Source: Ceratorhiza oryzae-sativae
Taxonomy: Eukaryota > Basidiomycota > Agaricomycetes > Cantharellales > Ceratobasidiaceae
Assembly (NCBI GenBank): GCA_030998015.1
Contig: JARWMV010000064.1
Location: forward strand, 1 to 64,000
Direction: 5' to 3'
DNA length: 64,000 bases
Below are positions 35,473-45,700 of this stretch, piece after piece. The notes beneath the pieces are model-generated. The model ran no database searches. It was not told where the DNA came from and saw only the letters and a program-made list of their open reading frames with translations. How positions within the stretch are numbered: the first letter of the stretch is position 1; each line of letters opens with the position of its first letter. The translations under genes and the position numbers were made by a program.

Positions 35473-37623
35473 ATGAGCCCCAGTCATTATTGAGCTCACC
35501 AGTTGCCCACCCTGTCAAATCCTCAGTTATCTACACCTGCTCAATCACTGCATCTATTGCCTCACTTGTCACCAACTTCATTGGATTGCCAAGTACAAGA
35601 TTTCCTCAATGCTACAGGTGTTACAGACAAATTCACCAACTTGACACTCAATCCAGTGCCCTTCAATGTTGTGCTACTGCCATTGCCCTCAAACACATCC
35701 ACCCTCAATACTGTCAAATGCAATCTCCACAATCAGCTTTACACCCTACAGCTCAGCACTACCAAACACCATTTTACCCTTGATCAACTCAGCCTATATG
35801 AACAGCTACTAGGGGTGCTGTTACGGGTCAGGGTACACTTAGATATCTAGAGCTTAAGCAAGTGTAGATATGTTAGTATACACTACTTGTACTCAATACT
35901 TCTTAGACTAGAGTAAGAAGGCTCAAAGTAGTTGCAATGCGATCAAGTAACACTCAAGGTAGTCTTAATCTTTCACAGTGTAAACTGACTAATTTATAGG
36001 TATAAAGAGCAAGACTACTATGGTCAGGTTCCCTTAGATATCTTAAATGTAGTTCAGCCCTAGTTGCTTGGACTAACTGATACTAATCTTAATACTAGAC
36101 TTAAGCAATAGCTTATAGGATAGATGGTGGGCTGCCTAATGCGTGTACTTCCTCAGCTACAGGTACTTAGATTTCCTCTAATAGCTGGTACTTAATGTCA
36201 CGCTCAATCAGGCAATATTGTATCCTTATATATCTCTGTATATAAGATACAATGACTCAGGCAGTATATAACTAATATGGTACTTTATTCCTCAGTACTA
36301 GTTATATAAGAAATCACACACAGACAAGAGAAAAATAGAAAGAGAAAAAGGAAACCAATAACCAGTCTGGGTTGAGTAGAGGAGGGAAGGTGGTCTGGAA
36401 GGGCCTCAGAGGAGGTCCTTTTATACCCTGAGGAGGGCATTCCAGAGCCAAATAGATACATGCATGCCAGTGCGATCATCAAAAGAGGGTACTGCTATAC
36501 TTGGGGTACACCCTAGCCCAGTATAGGATAAAAGAGTAAAGACAGGGTGTGGATTGAAGGCATTGATGCATCTGAGACCTGCTATTGGCTTGTAGATCAT
36601 ATTATCATAGTATATACATGTAATGAATGGAGGCTACATCTCAGTGAGTCATAAAGTGAGTCAGAGAAGCTTCTGGATCAATTTGGGAAGCTCTCCTGAC
36701 TCACTGGAGTCATTAGATCTTGATTGATGGTCCAGTAAGATTCTAATGATCTTCGGGCCATTCCGGCGCAAGGATCCGGTGGATCGTGACGATCTTCGGG
36801 CAACAGATACCGCCGAAGATTAGCTATCTATAGAGCACAAGATCGCTTTGATAGCGTAAGCGGTTGCCGAGATATGAGCGTTGCGATGTTGTAATCAATA
36901 TCTCCTGATAAGAGGAAATATTGCAACCTCTGTATCTCTCTGAGATCTTATCGTAAAAACTTAATAAAATATGCGTTGGAGAGCAGGAAATTTGTACTAT
37001 TTAAAAGAATGCTAAATAGTACAATTCAGAGCGCATACAAATTCAAGTATTTCACAAATTAATTACAGAGGCATTGCTTGAGGTTGGCAGAGCAGACTAA
37101 AATAATAGAAAATGTTAGTGATCCATAACAGGTGCATACACACACAAGCCTTGAAAGTCTACCACTTGACAACCACCTATATCTATTGTTGTTTGCCCAG
37201 ATCAGCCTACTGTTGCCCACCAAACCCATTGCCCCCAAACTACCTATTGGGCCTGCACCTTCATCTACTATCACTGCTGCTGCTGCTACTGCTCAGCCTG
37301 CTACTATGGTGTCATCATCCAAAGGCATGCCCAATGCTCCCATGCTAGTCATTGCTGACAAGAACTACATGATTGCCAAGCTCCAAGGCCAGGATGACCA
37401 TCAAGTCTGGTGCATACAAATGCAAGATATGTTTCAAGAGGTCAATTTATGGGACATTGTCAGTAGTTCTACCACTTGACCTAGCAATCCAAACAACCAA
37501 CCTGCTTGGGACAAAAAGAACACTGCTGCACTAGGTGCTTTACGTTGCTGCATTGACACTGGGCCTATGATTCATGTTGCCTGCAAAACCTCTGTTGCCA
37601 ACACCTGGGCCCTCCTTAGGAAC
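35473..37623 (+). pseudogene. copia-1 Gag, interrupted
   Basis: An ATG sits in the primer-binding site at 35473 (reads MSPSHY, then a TGA). The frame then continues (LPTLSNPQLS, FLNATGVTDKF) to 35818, where a solo LTR is inserted. It resumes at 37136 with the retro-gag block KLQGQDDHQVWCIQMQDMF and NTWALLRN, ending at the second LTR at 37624. The rest of Gag up to the knuckle region is missing or degenerate. After 49402 only a Cys/Asn-rich stretch (CANTSECNNCCKN) remains. This is the RNA-binding structural protein of the element and is not functional. Confidence 0.75.
35819..37130 (-). repeat. Solo LTR, 1.3 kb family, complete
   Basis: 1,312 bp, TGTTACGGGTCAGGG...GATCCATAACA, flanked by the perfect duplication GGTGC (35814-35818 and 37131-37135). 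The TATA box (complement of GGTATAAAAGGACC, near 36410) places transcription on the minus strand. It has no internal coding region, so it is a solo LTR left by LTR-LTR recombination. Confidence 0.93.
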
Positions 37624-38369
37624 TGTTATGGATCACTAACATTTTCTATTATTTTAGTCTGCTCTGCCAACCTCAAGCGATGCCTCTGTAATTAAATTGT
37701 GAAATACTTGAATTTGTATGCACTCTGAATTGTACTATTTTCTGTTCCATTAAATAGTACAAATTTCCCGCTTTCCAACGCGTATTTTATTAAGTTTTTA
37801 CAATAAGATCTCAGAGAGATACAGAGGTTGCAATATTTCCTCTTATCAGGAGATATTGATTACAACATCACACTGCTCATATCTCGGCAACCGCTTACGC
37901 TATCAAAGCGATCTTATGCTCTATCGATAGCTAATGTTCGGTGGTATCTGCTGCCCGAAGATCGTCGCGATCCACCGGATCCTCGCGCCGGAATGGCCTG
38001 AAGATCATTAGAATCTTACTGGACCATCAATCAAGATCTAATGACTCCAGTGAGTCAGGAGAGCTTCCCAAATTGATCCAGAAGCTTCTCAGACTCACTT
38101 TATGACTCACTGAGATGTAGCCTCCATTCATGACATGTATATACTATGATAATATGATCTACAAGCCAATAGCAGGTCTCAGATGCATCAATGCCTTCAA
38201 TCCACACCCTGTCTTTACTCTCTTATCCTATACTGGGCTAGGGTGTACCCCAAGTATAGCAGTACCCTCTTTTGATGATTGCACTGGCATGCATGTATCT
38301 ATTTGGCTCTGGAATGCCCTCCTCAGGGTATAAAAGGACCTCCTCTGAGGCCCTTCAGACCACCCCTTC

Positions 38370-38953
38370 TGTCATGACCCTCTGGAGGCTCCCTTTTGTG
38401 GAGCACTTAAGTAGTGGCTGTGTTGACGGTTTGGTGCTATGCAGTATGTATTGAGCGTTCTAGTTACAGTTTTTTGCTATGGTCTATGGTGGTTGACGAG
38501 ATAAAGCAAGCTGAGGCGTTCAGTCTTGCTTTACTCCCCTTATATACATGTGACTGTGGTTGCTGCGGTGGCCCCTCTTTCCTAAGTGCCGTCTATAGCA
38601 GTTATAGGTTCTATATAGTACTAGGTCTTAGGTAATTGTTTATCCTAAGTTTGTGTGGCTCCGAATCTTATAGAGCCGCACAAGGTCTGAGGGTCATGTG
38701 ACCTTTTTTGGACTTAAGCACCCGGCGCTTAATCACTGGATAAGCGCCGAGGTCACGTGACAACTCGCTCCTCGCTCCAGGTAACATGGGAGAGAAACGC
38801 TGGAGCGAGTTCAGGGTAACCACTGGCGCTTAATCGTTGGGTAAGCGCCGAGATCACGTGATCCTGTTTATGGTTTGTTCCGCTTCGGGAAAAATGCCAT
38901 AAATCTGTACAATATTCGGTTGTTAGGTTATGTCTGCTAGGCGGGTCATAATA
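38370..38953 (-). repeat. gypsy-A 3' LTR
   Basis: About 584 bp; minus-strand start TATTATGACCC (TGTTATGACCC in the other copy). TATA-like TATATAAGG, complement near 38540. Contains paired sites with GCGCTTA and CACGTGA. Confidence 0.9.
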
Positions 38954-39037
38954 TTATCCCCCCCTTTGGACATGTCTTGGGGGATCTCGAGGCATGTTTC
39001 CTTTTCTGGGTTCTAAAAGTTTCTAAAAGGTATCTCA

Positions 39038-39152
39038 TATATCGAGGAGGTTAAGGGCGCTGGACTCGAACCAATGACCTTCCGTTCAATGTGTAATTGC
39101 TCAGCTAGGAGATGATGAGTCAGGCTAGACCCCTTAACCTCTACGCTACATG
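39038..39152 (-). other. tRNA-like segment with pol III A and B boxes
   Basis: On the minus strand an A-box-like TAGCGTAGAGG (39148-39138) is followed by a perfect B box GGTTCGAGTCC (39072-39062). GTTAAGGG and CCCTTAAC can pair as an acceptor-like stem, with an outer ATCTCAT / ATGAGAT pair. I could not fold a convincing anticodon arm. This is a tRNA-derived relic or SINE head, not a called tRNA gene. It lies between the Rep stop and the 3' LTR. Confidence 0.4.
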
Positions 39153-39251
39153 AGATTACTTTCTCCTTGCTTATTTCCTTGTTTAAGCTTACTTCTCGAC
39201 ACATGGTCTGAGAATAAAACAGCTTATACAAAGATAATTTATTTTTATTCT

Positions 39252-40538
39252 TTAAGGAAAAACAAAAAATGGCTTCCCTCCTGAGTATACCCAGTCTACG
39301 TTTTTGGATACCCATAGGTCCCCTTCTTCCCCCTCTATGTCCGTCCAACACTTCATTATGGCCGACCGGCTATTCCCCAGGATCACTGTTGGTCGTACCT
39401 TCATTGACTTCACATGAGCATATCTGCCTGTGAAGTCTGCCTCGTACTGGCTCAGGGAATTGAGCGAGTACTTCCCGTTTGACTGGACCATGTCATCCAG
39501 GATCCAGATGTCGGCGTCCTCTGACAGATTCCCCACGTTCCAGACGTTGCATATCCGGCTATGGGAGCCCTTGGATCGCGCATACGCCGTCTTCCCAGTT
39601 CCTGTTTCGCCTTCGATCACCAGGATGCGATGGCGCACACCCCTCCCTCTCTTCTCAGCCTCTTCCATGAACCATCGGTCCGCCCTGTCGATGTGCGCCC
39701 GGTCTTCTGGGGCTTCCAACTCCACCGGGATTGCAGGCATGCATCCCCAGTCCTCCTTATACGTGTACTCAGCATATGCTCGTACCGAGTTCCATGTTGT
39801 CACCATCTGGAGGGGGCGCAGGCGCTTGAATGCCTGGTAGTACTCTTTTTTTGTCGCCAAGGCAACAATCTCCGCCCCGTCCTCCAGGTCCGCCTCCGCC
39901 CTCGACCTTTTCCTGCCCTTTCCCTTCACCAGGATTTCCTCCAACCTTTCCAAGGTCAGGTCCCCCACCATCAGCTCCTCTACCTCCTTGCCGTTAGCTC
40001 CGACATCCTTCCAGAGGTAGTTGAAAGCCTCCCTTGCAGGGTTGCCTCCTGGTCCATCCTTGAGGTCCTTCGGCAGGATGTTGGGGTGTTGCCCCTTGAA
40101 GTCCCAGAACCGGGTGTTCTGGGTGTTCCAGCCGCCCTTCCGCTCCTGACTGATGGAGAGGGCGTGGACATGGAGGGGCTGGGCCGGGTCGTAGTTCAGT
40201 TCCTCAGGGTTGTGGCGTTCCACCACTGCCAAAGTCGCCCAATGATTTGGCTGTTGGTGGCAGAACGCCTCATATCGGGCGACGAGCCCACTTGAGGGCT
40301 GATCGCGTAGCTTCGACCAGGTCAGCAGCACCGCCCTGGTCTGGACGCGGAACCGAGGGGCCGGCACGGTTTCGGTCAGCTCTTCGGACCCTCGATCCGT
40401 CGGCGTAGGCTGCATAGAAGCGGGTGAGGGGGCTCGGCTTGATACCGAGGGCGTTGGCGATGGTGACGCCGACCTCCACCCTTCGCTTGATCTGCTTGGC
40501 TGGGGTGTTGCTGCGTTCGATCCATTTCTGCTTAGCAT
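39252..40538 (-). CDS. CRESS-DNA-type Rep: HUH endonuclease plus SF3 helicase
   Basis: 428 aa, one open frame from ATG 40538. Rolling-circle replication initiators of this type nick an origin and unwind DNA. A Ser/Pro-rich leader (1-60) is followed by motif I AVLLTWS (69-75), motif II LHVHALS (122-128, the His-x-His metal site) and motif III YLWK (Tyr174 nucleophile, Lys177). A basic patch (KGRKRSR) joins the helicase: Walker A GETGTGKT (310-317), Walker B WILDDM (345-350) and motif C VILGNS (385-390). All key residues of geminivirus/genomovirus-like Reps are present. It sits inside gypsy-A, between pol and the 3' LTR, divergent from the 41267 gene. Its intactness contrasts with the broken pol nearby. 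Viral origin is inference. Confidence 0.88.
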   Translation of the reverse strand: MLSRNGSNAATPQPSRSSEGWRSASPSPTPSVSSRAPSPASMQPTPTDRGSEELTETVPAPRFRVQTRAVLLTWSKLRDQPSSGLVARYEAFCHQQPNHWATLAVVERHNPEELNYDPAQPLHVHALSISQERKGGWNTQNTRFWDFKGQHPNILPKDLKDGPGGNPAREAFNYLWKDVGANGKEVEELMVGDLTLERLEEILVKGKGRKRSRAEADLEDGAEIVALATKKEYYQAFKRLRPLQMVTTWNSVRAYAEYTYKEDWGCMPAIPVELEAPEDRAHIDRADRWFMEEAEKRGRGVRHRILVIEGETGTGKTAYARSKGSHSRICNVWNVGNLSEDADIWILDDMVQSNGKYSLNSLSQYEADFTGRYAHVKSMKVRPTVILGNSRSAIMKCWTDIEGEEGDLWVSKNVDWVYSGGKPFFVFP

Positions 40539-40699
40539 TGTTTACAGTTTTAGAGGTATTTGGGGACTGGGAAGAGAGCATGAGAGTGCGGGTTATCTCG
40601 GGCCTTGTGCTTGTCTATATAAGCTGCAAGGTCCATTTTGATCGTCATGTGGCTCCGTCTTTCGTTTGTTGTGATCACATGACCTTATTTTGGTGATGA

Positions 40700-40829
40700 T
40701 GCATCTCCGAGGGGTGCCCTTCCATCCGTTCCCCCGCATCAGCCTTAAACCTTGCTGCGCTCGGGGCCTCCGCTCCTCCACTCCGGTCGGTGCCCCCTCT
40801 CCGACCCCTCCGGTAGTTCAGGGGATAGC
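40700..40829 (+). repeat. 130-bp direct repeat, copy 1, with hairpin
   Basis: Runs from GCATCTCCGAGGGGTGCCC to GGTAGTTCAGGGGATAGC. It contains the hairpin GGTCGG (40785-40790), a 10-nt pyrimidine-rich loop and CCGACC (40801-40806). Confidence 0.8.
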
Positions 40830-40959
40830 GGCCATATTATGTGACATTGTCTGGGTCACGTGACCTTGTTGTTTTCTTCGTCTGCTTGGGACACATGTTT
40901 GCTTCATGTCACGTGACTTGTTTGTTTTCTTGCTTGTCCTTGTATGTCTTTCCCTTGTG

Positions 40960-41089
40960 ACGCATCTCCAAGGGGTGCCCTCCCATCCGTTCCTCCGCGT
41001 CGGCCTTGATCCTCACTACGCTCGGGGCCTCCGCTCCCCCACTTCGGTCGGTGCCCCCTCTCCGACCCCTCCGGTAGTTAGGGGATAGC
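40960..41089 (+). repeat. 130-bp direct repeat, copy 2, with hairpin
   Basis: Close copy of 40700-40829 with the same hairpin: GGTCGG at 41046-41051 and CCGACC at 41062-41067, with the same loop TGCCCCCTCT. Copies are 260 bp apart start to start. Confidence 0.8.
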
Positions 41090-41266
41090 AAATGCTCATG
41101 TGACCAAGCTAGGTCACGTGGCATCTTGTTGTTCTGCTCAGTTGGGGGTCATGTGATGTTGTGTCTTCCGGTCAAGTTTGTTTTGGTGTTTGTGCAGGTT
41201 ATGGTCCTGCCTTGTCGATATAATCTCCCCACCTTTGTGGGCCTTTTCATCAACCTCTATTCAATT

Positions 41267-41808
41267 ATGTGTGTCATCACCCTTAACTATAATCCCCTCG
41301 ACTGTACTTGTTGGTCCCTTCCTGAGGGGGACTACTGCTCCTATTGCGACGCAGTCTGCAACGCCGCCCTCGAGGACTTCTACGGGGGTGTTGGGGACTG
41401 GTTCTTCTGTGGGGTGCCAGGTACGTGTGTTCGTTCTTCGTCGTTCTCACGTAGCTAACTTGTTCTGTAGAAGAGCGCATCCTCCTTGATGGTCAGGCCC
41501 ATGAGGCCACCCTTGAGCGTGTCTGGGCACTCGTTGATCAGGACTACAAGTCCTTTGAGGAGTGGTCTCACCAGGCCGCTCTTGCCGAATTCTTCAAGGA
41601 GGGCTCTGCTCCCTTGTTTGATGAGGCTTCGCCCTTTGCGGCGTCTGGTTCTGGGTGTTTCCAGAACTACATGGCCGACTTCCCAGGGGGGGAGGCCCCC
41701 TGGCTGTTGCCTGAGAACCGGGCCAGTGGTTCTGCGGCCCGTACTACTAGGAAGGATAAGAAGGCAAAAAAACCCTATGCCCGGCCCCTCAAGGGCAAGA
41801 AAAAATAG
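41267..41808 (+). CDS. Cys-rich/Lys-rich 163-aa protein in gypsy-A cargo
   Basis: Exons 41267-41420 and 41471-41808 with a 50-nt GTACGT..TGTAG intron, phase matched, give 163 aa. I do not recognise it. The first exon is Cys-rich (CTCW, then CSYCDAVCNAA), which could bind metal. The second is acidic and aromatic. The C-terminus is strongly basic (TRKDKKAKK, LKGKKK), which could bind nucleic acid. It is on the strand opposite to gypsy-A gag-pol and Rep, so it is not part of the polyprotein. It converges on the 41890 gene, with only 81 bp of AT-rich sequence between stops. Function is unknown. A role with Rep is only a guess from the arrangement. Confidence 0.65.
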
Positions 41809-41889
41809 AAAACATTTTGAAATGTATTATTATATGATAGTGAAAATTATTCCTAAGACATTCCAAAAAACATGTGATAGGCTCGATAG

Positions 41890-42552
41890 TCACAAAGGCT
41901 CCGTGTCCAGCAGGGGCACTTCCTCCAAGGCGCCCGCCAGCTCATCCTCCCATTTGGCCCAATCCGTTTGGACTCCCTCTTGGGCCAGGTCCGGGGTTGG
42001 TTCCTTTATCGTTACTCTTGGCTCCTCCTCCTTTACCACCAGGGACTCCAAGCTTGCTGTGAGGCTCGACATATCCGTATCGTAACCATGCAGGTTTGGG
42101 TGTACCTTCACCCAGTTACGGAAGTCGGCCAAGTTTGCTTCCTTCAACCTGATGGCAGTGAACATTTCATCAGTGGTAGTGGCCTCAAGCAGTCCCACAT
42201 ACGGTGCCGCTGGTGCCAGCTTCCACTGCTCCAACAGGACCCTGGCCCGCTGCTCTACTTCCCAATCTGCATTAGTCGTCCGAAGGCCCACCGCCTCCCT
42301 CTGTTCCTTGGCAGTGTAGACCACCCCTGTCACCGTTGCCCCCACTATGTTGTCGATTACATACATTGGTGTGCGCAACATTGCGCTCCTGGTTGTCGGC
42401 CTTCGGACTCCCTGCCACCGCAGTATTCCTAACTTGGGGTCCTTGTAAAGGCTGTCGTTAAGCCAGTTCCTCTCGTCCCTATCCTTCTTTGGGATGTACA
42501 CCAAGTTGGCCCCTGGCAGTAAGCTCTCCGCAATCATTCGGTGTTCCTCCAC
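41890..42552 (-). CDS. Unrecognised ~216-220-aa protein in gypsy-A cargo
   Basis: Open frame from about 42552 (first Met near 42540) to a stop at 41890, downstream of the chromodomain. I know no family for it. It has a basic N-terminal half (NLVYIPKKDRDERNW, then ILRWQGVRRPTTR), a middle with repeated short helices and an acidic C-terminus (VVKEEEPRVTIKEP, WAKWEDELAGALEEV). Reading upstream in the same frame gives KTASSLPRQGKRKKPGQYTP before a stop, so a spliced upstream exon is possible and the start is unsettled. The extra frame after pol is where env-like genes sit in other retroelements, but no signal peptide or membrane segment is seen. Confidence 0.55.
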   Translation of the reverse strand: MEEHRMIAESLLPGANLVYIPKKDRDERNWLNDSLYKDPKLGILRWQGVRRPTTRSAMLRTPMYVIDNIVGATVTGVVYTAKEQREAVGLRTTNADWEVEQRARVLLEQWKLAPAAPYVGLLEATTTDEMFTAIRLKEANLADFRNWVKVHPNLHGYDTDMSSLTASLESLVVKEEEPRVTIKEPTPDLAQEGVQTDWAKWEDELAGALEEVPLLDTEPL

Positions 42553-42786
42553 GCTCGGGGTGTACTGGCCTGGCTTCTTGCGTTTTCCTTGCCTGGGTAG
42601 GGAGCTGGCCGTCTTGTGGTGGGCGCCAACCGACGCGGCACCTGATTATTAACCAGGGGCGCAAAGTGGCCTGAGGGAAACGGGGGGAGTGGCGAAAGGC
42701 ATAGTGAAATTGGGTTTATGTGTTGTGGTGCAAGTGTGGTGGTAGAGTGGACTCTGGCCTTTCTTGGGTATCCTGGATGGCTCCTT

Positions 42787-45700
42787 TTAAAGCTTTCCAG
42801 ATCCTCGTTTGGTTCTCTTTGGCCTGCCTTTCGAGTCACCTGAGTGCTGACTTGTCTTGACTGGCATTGGTGCGTCTGGTAAGCGCCTTTGCAAGTCATT
42901 TAGAACCTCTTTCATGTCAGCAAACTTGCTGGCACGTTCCATTGTGTCTTCTATTGGGTCGTAGCCCTTCCATCTGATTTGGTAAAACAGCTCGCCATTC
43001 CGCCATTCATAATTTGCAATGTGGTCCACCTTGTATTCCTCCTCTCCTTTTTCCGTTATGATTGGTGGTGGTTTGGCCTGCCTTCTTTGGAAGTCTTTAT
43101 CTTCTGTGAATGGCAGAGGAGATTTACATGGAATACATTGTGTACACGTATGGTTTTAGGTAGGTCCAGGCGATATGCATGGGATGAGATCTTTTCTGTG
43201 ATTTCAAAGGGCCCCCCTTTTCGGTTGTCCAGTTTCTTGGAGGGTCTCTTGGACGAGAGGTTTGTTAGGAGCAGCCAAACCTTGTCTCCTACCTTGAATT
43301 CCCTCCCTTTCTTTTCCATTTGTTGGTGTAATTCCATTGAGGCTCTTGCCTCATCCCATACCTTTTCCATTTGATTACGCATGTTGTCTGCAGCAGGTGC
43401 CTCAGATGGTTCTTCTCCCTCTCGGACAACCCATCTTGGGTTTTTTCCATATACTGTTTCAAATGGGGTTTGTCCTGTTGTAGCATTTACGTGGTTGTTA
43501 TGGCAGAATTCGGCAATGGGTAACCATTTTACCCAATCATCTTGTCTATAATTGCAGAAGGTTCTTAAGAACCCTTCTACCCATTGATTTGTCCTTTCCG
43601 ACAGACCATCTGTTTCTGGATGGAAAGCAGTGGAGAATCTGGGCTTTGTCCCAATTCCTTTGTATAGGGCTTTTAGGAATTGGCTGTTAAAGGTTGGCCC
43701 TCGGTCTGAGACAGTGGTTTCTGGGGTCCCGTGATGTCTCCATACTTCCCTTATGAATATTTCTGCCAGTTCTTCTGCATTGGTGCTCTCCAGACATGGT
43801 ACAAAATGGGCCTGCCGGGAGAAGCGATCTACAACTGTCAAGATACTGTCGTACCCCTTTGAGACAGGTAATTTGACAATGAAATCATATGCGACATCTG
43901 CCCATGGTTTCCATGGGATTGGTAAGGACTTCAGGGGAGTGCCTTGTTTGTGTCCTTTGCTTCTTTGACATTTCACAAGATTCCACGTATCGGTTTACTT
44001 GGGCCTTCATTCCTGGCCAATAGTAATCCCTTGATAGTAATTCTAGTGTTCGGGCTTGTCCCTGATGACCTGCCACTGGGGCGTCATGGCACTCCTCAAG
44101 GAGACTCAACCTCAAGTCCTTGTCATCCGGGATGTAGAGCCTATCGTCATACCTTAATAGGCCCTCCTTCATTTCATACCATCTAAATTCCTTCTGTACT
44201 GAGGGGTAGTTGTTCTTTATTTGCCACACTCAGCCTTAAGGATCTGATAGATTCGTCTTCTTCCTGAGCTTCTTTAAGCTCTTCCCAGAAATTCCCCTGT
44301 ACTTCTGCCATGAAACCTATGAACCTTTCTTCTGGAATCATGATCTGTGGTTCCATAGGGGTATCCCCATGGTCGCTCCTTCTGGAAAGGGCATCTGGCT
44401 TCTGTGAGAGTTTCCCTGGTCTATACACAATCTGAAAATTGAAGGGTGCCAGAGTGAGATACCATCTGGCATGCCTTCTATTCCACATCTGGGCATTTTG
44501 CCAGTACTGGAGGTTCCTATGGTCAGTGTATATCACAATAGGTTCCTCTGTCCCTTCTAAGTATAACCTCCAGTGCTCTAAGGACCTAACAATTGCAAGC
44601 AACTCCTTGTCGTAGGTGTCATAATTTTTCTCTGGTGGGGTGAAGCTCTTCGATAGGAAGGCAATTGGATGCAATCGGTTGTCATCACCCTTTTGGCTTA
44701 GTACCGCCCCCATGGCCACTCCTGAGGCATCTGTTTCCAGTATGTATGGCCTGTTTGGGTTTGGGTGGATCAGGACCGGTTCTCTTGCTACTGCTTCTTT
44801 GATAGCTTCAAATGCTTCCTGTTGTTTTCTTTCCCACAGGAATTTGACATCTTTTTGGGTGAGATCTGTGAGGGGTTTGGCTAAGGTACTAAACTTCTCT
44901 ATCCACCTTCTATAGAACCCCACGAAGCCTAGGAAGGCTTGGACTTCTTTTACTGTGTTAGGTTCTGGCCATTCTAGAACTGCCTTTACCTTTTCCTTTT
45001 CCATCGATATCCCTTCTGGGGATATGACAATTCCAATGAAGCTTACCTCCTTCACAAAGAACTGACACTTGTGTGGTTTGAGGAAGAGGTGGTTTTCCCT
45101 CATTCTTCTTAACACTTCCCTGACATGTTGTACGTGTTCTTCCCTGTTTCTGGAAAACACTAGTACATCGTCCATGTAGATTACCACATAATCGTCTATT
45201 ATATCACGGAACTTTTCCATCATGAACCTGGTAAAGGTTCTTGGTCCTTCTTTTACTCCAATGGCATGACCAAGCATTCAAACTGGCCTTCTCCTGTCCT
45301 GAAAGCTGTTTTCCATTCGTCTCCCTCTTTTACCCTGATGTTGTTGAACCCCCATCGAACATCCATTTTTGAATAGATGGTTGCATCCTTCAGTCTCTCA
45401 ATCAATTCTATTTGGATTGGAAGTGGAAACCTGTCTGGCTTGGTGATGTCATTCATCTTACGGTAGTCGACTACCAACCTAAGCCCCCATCTGCTTTGTT
45501 CACATAGAAACAGGGTGCAGCTACAACTGACTGGCTGGGCCTTATTTTCCCGTTTCTTAGTTCCTCCTCTAGGTACTCCCTGAGCGCCTTTGTTTCTGCT
45601 GGCGACATACTGTACCTCTTTGCAGGCTTTGGCAGCTCCGCTCCCTCGATCAGGTCCATTTTGAAGTCTAGGTTACCTTGGTGGGGTGGAAGTTCTCGGA

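Larger units (their letters stand above)
40539..41266. promoter_or_regulatory. Divergent intergenic region, Rep / 163-aa gene
   Basis: 728 bp between two start codons pointing away from each other. It holds two direct repeats of about 130 bp and several CACGTG/CATGTG palindromes near 40857, 40912, 41097, 41114 and 41150. It is the natural place for both promoters and, if the cargo ever replicated, for an origin. No conserved viral nonanucleotide was found in it. Confidence 0.55.

Noticed and set aside
38949..38957. TAATATTAT resembles the nicking nonanucleotide of geminivirus-type origins
   Set aside because: It differs at the last base, has no flanking stem, and lies exactly at the LTR/purine-tract junction where the partner LTR reads CATAACA. 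It is best explained as LTR edge mutation.
39561..40295. 244-codon plus-strand open frame
   Set aside because: Exact antisense of the Rep gene. Composition follows the opposite strand, and it has no motif.
40857..41160. CACGTG palindromes as Rep iterons
   Set aside because: The same CACGTG/CATGTG palindromes occur in the gypsy-A LTRs and elsewhere in the window, so they are not specific to the Rep region.
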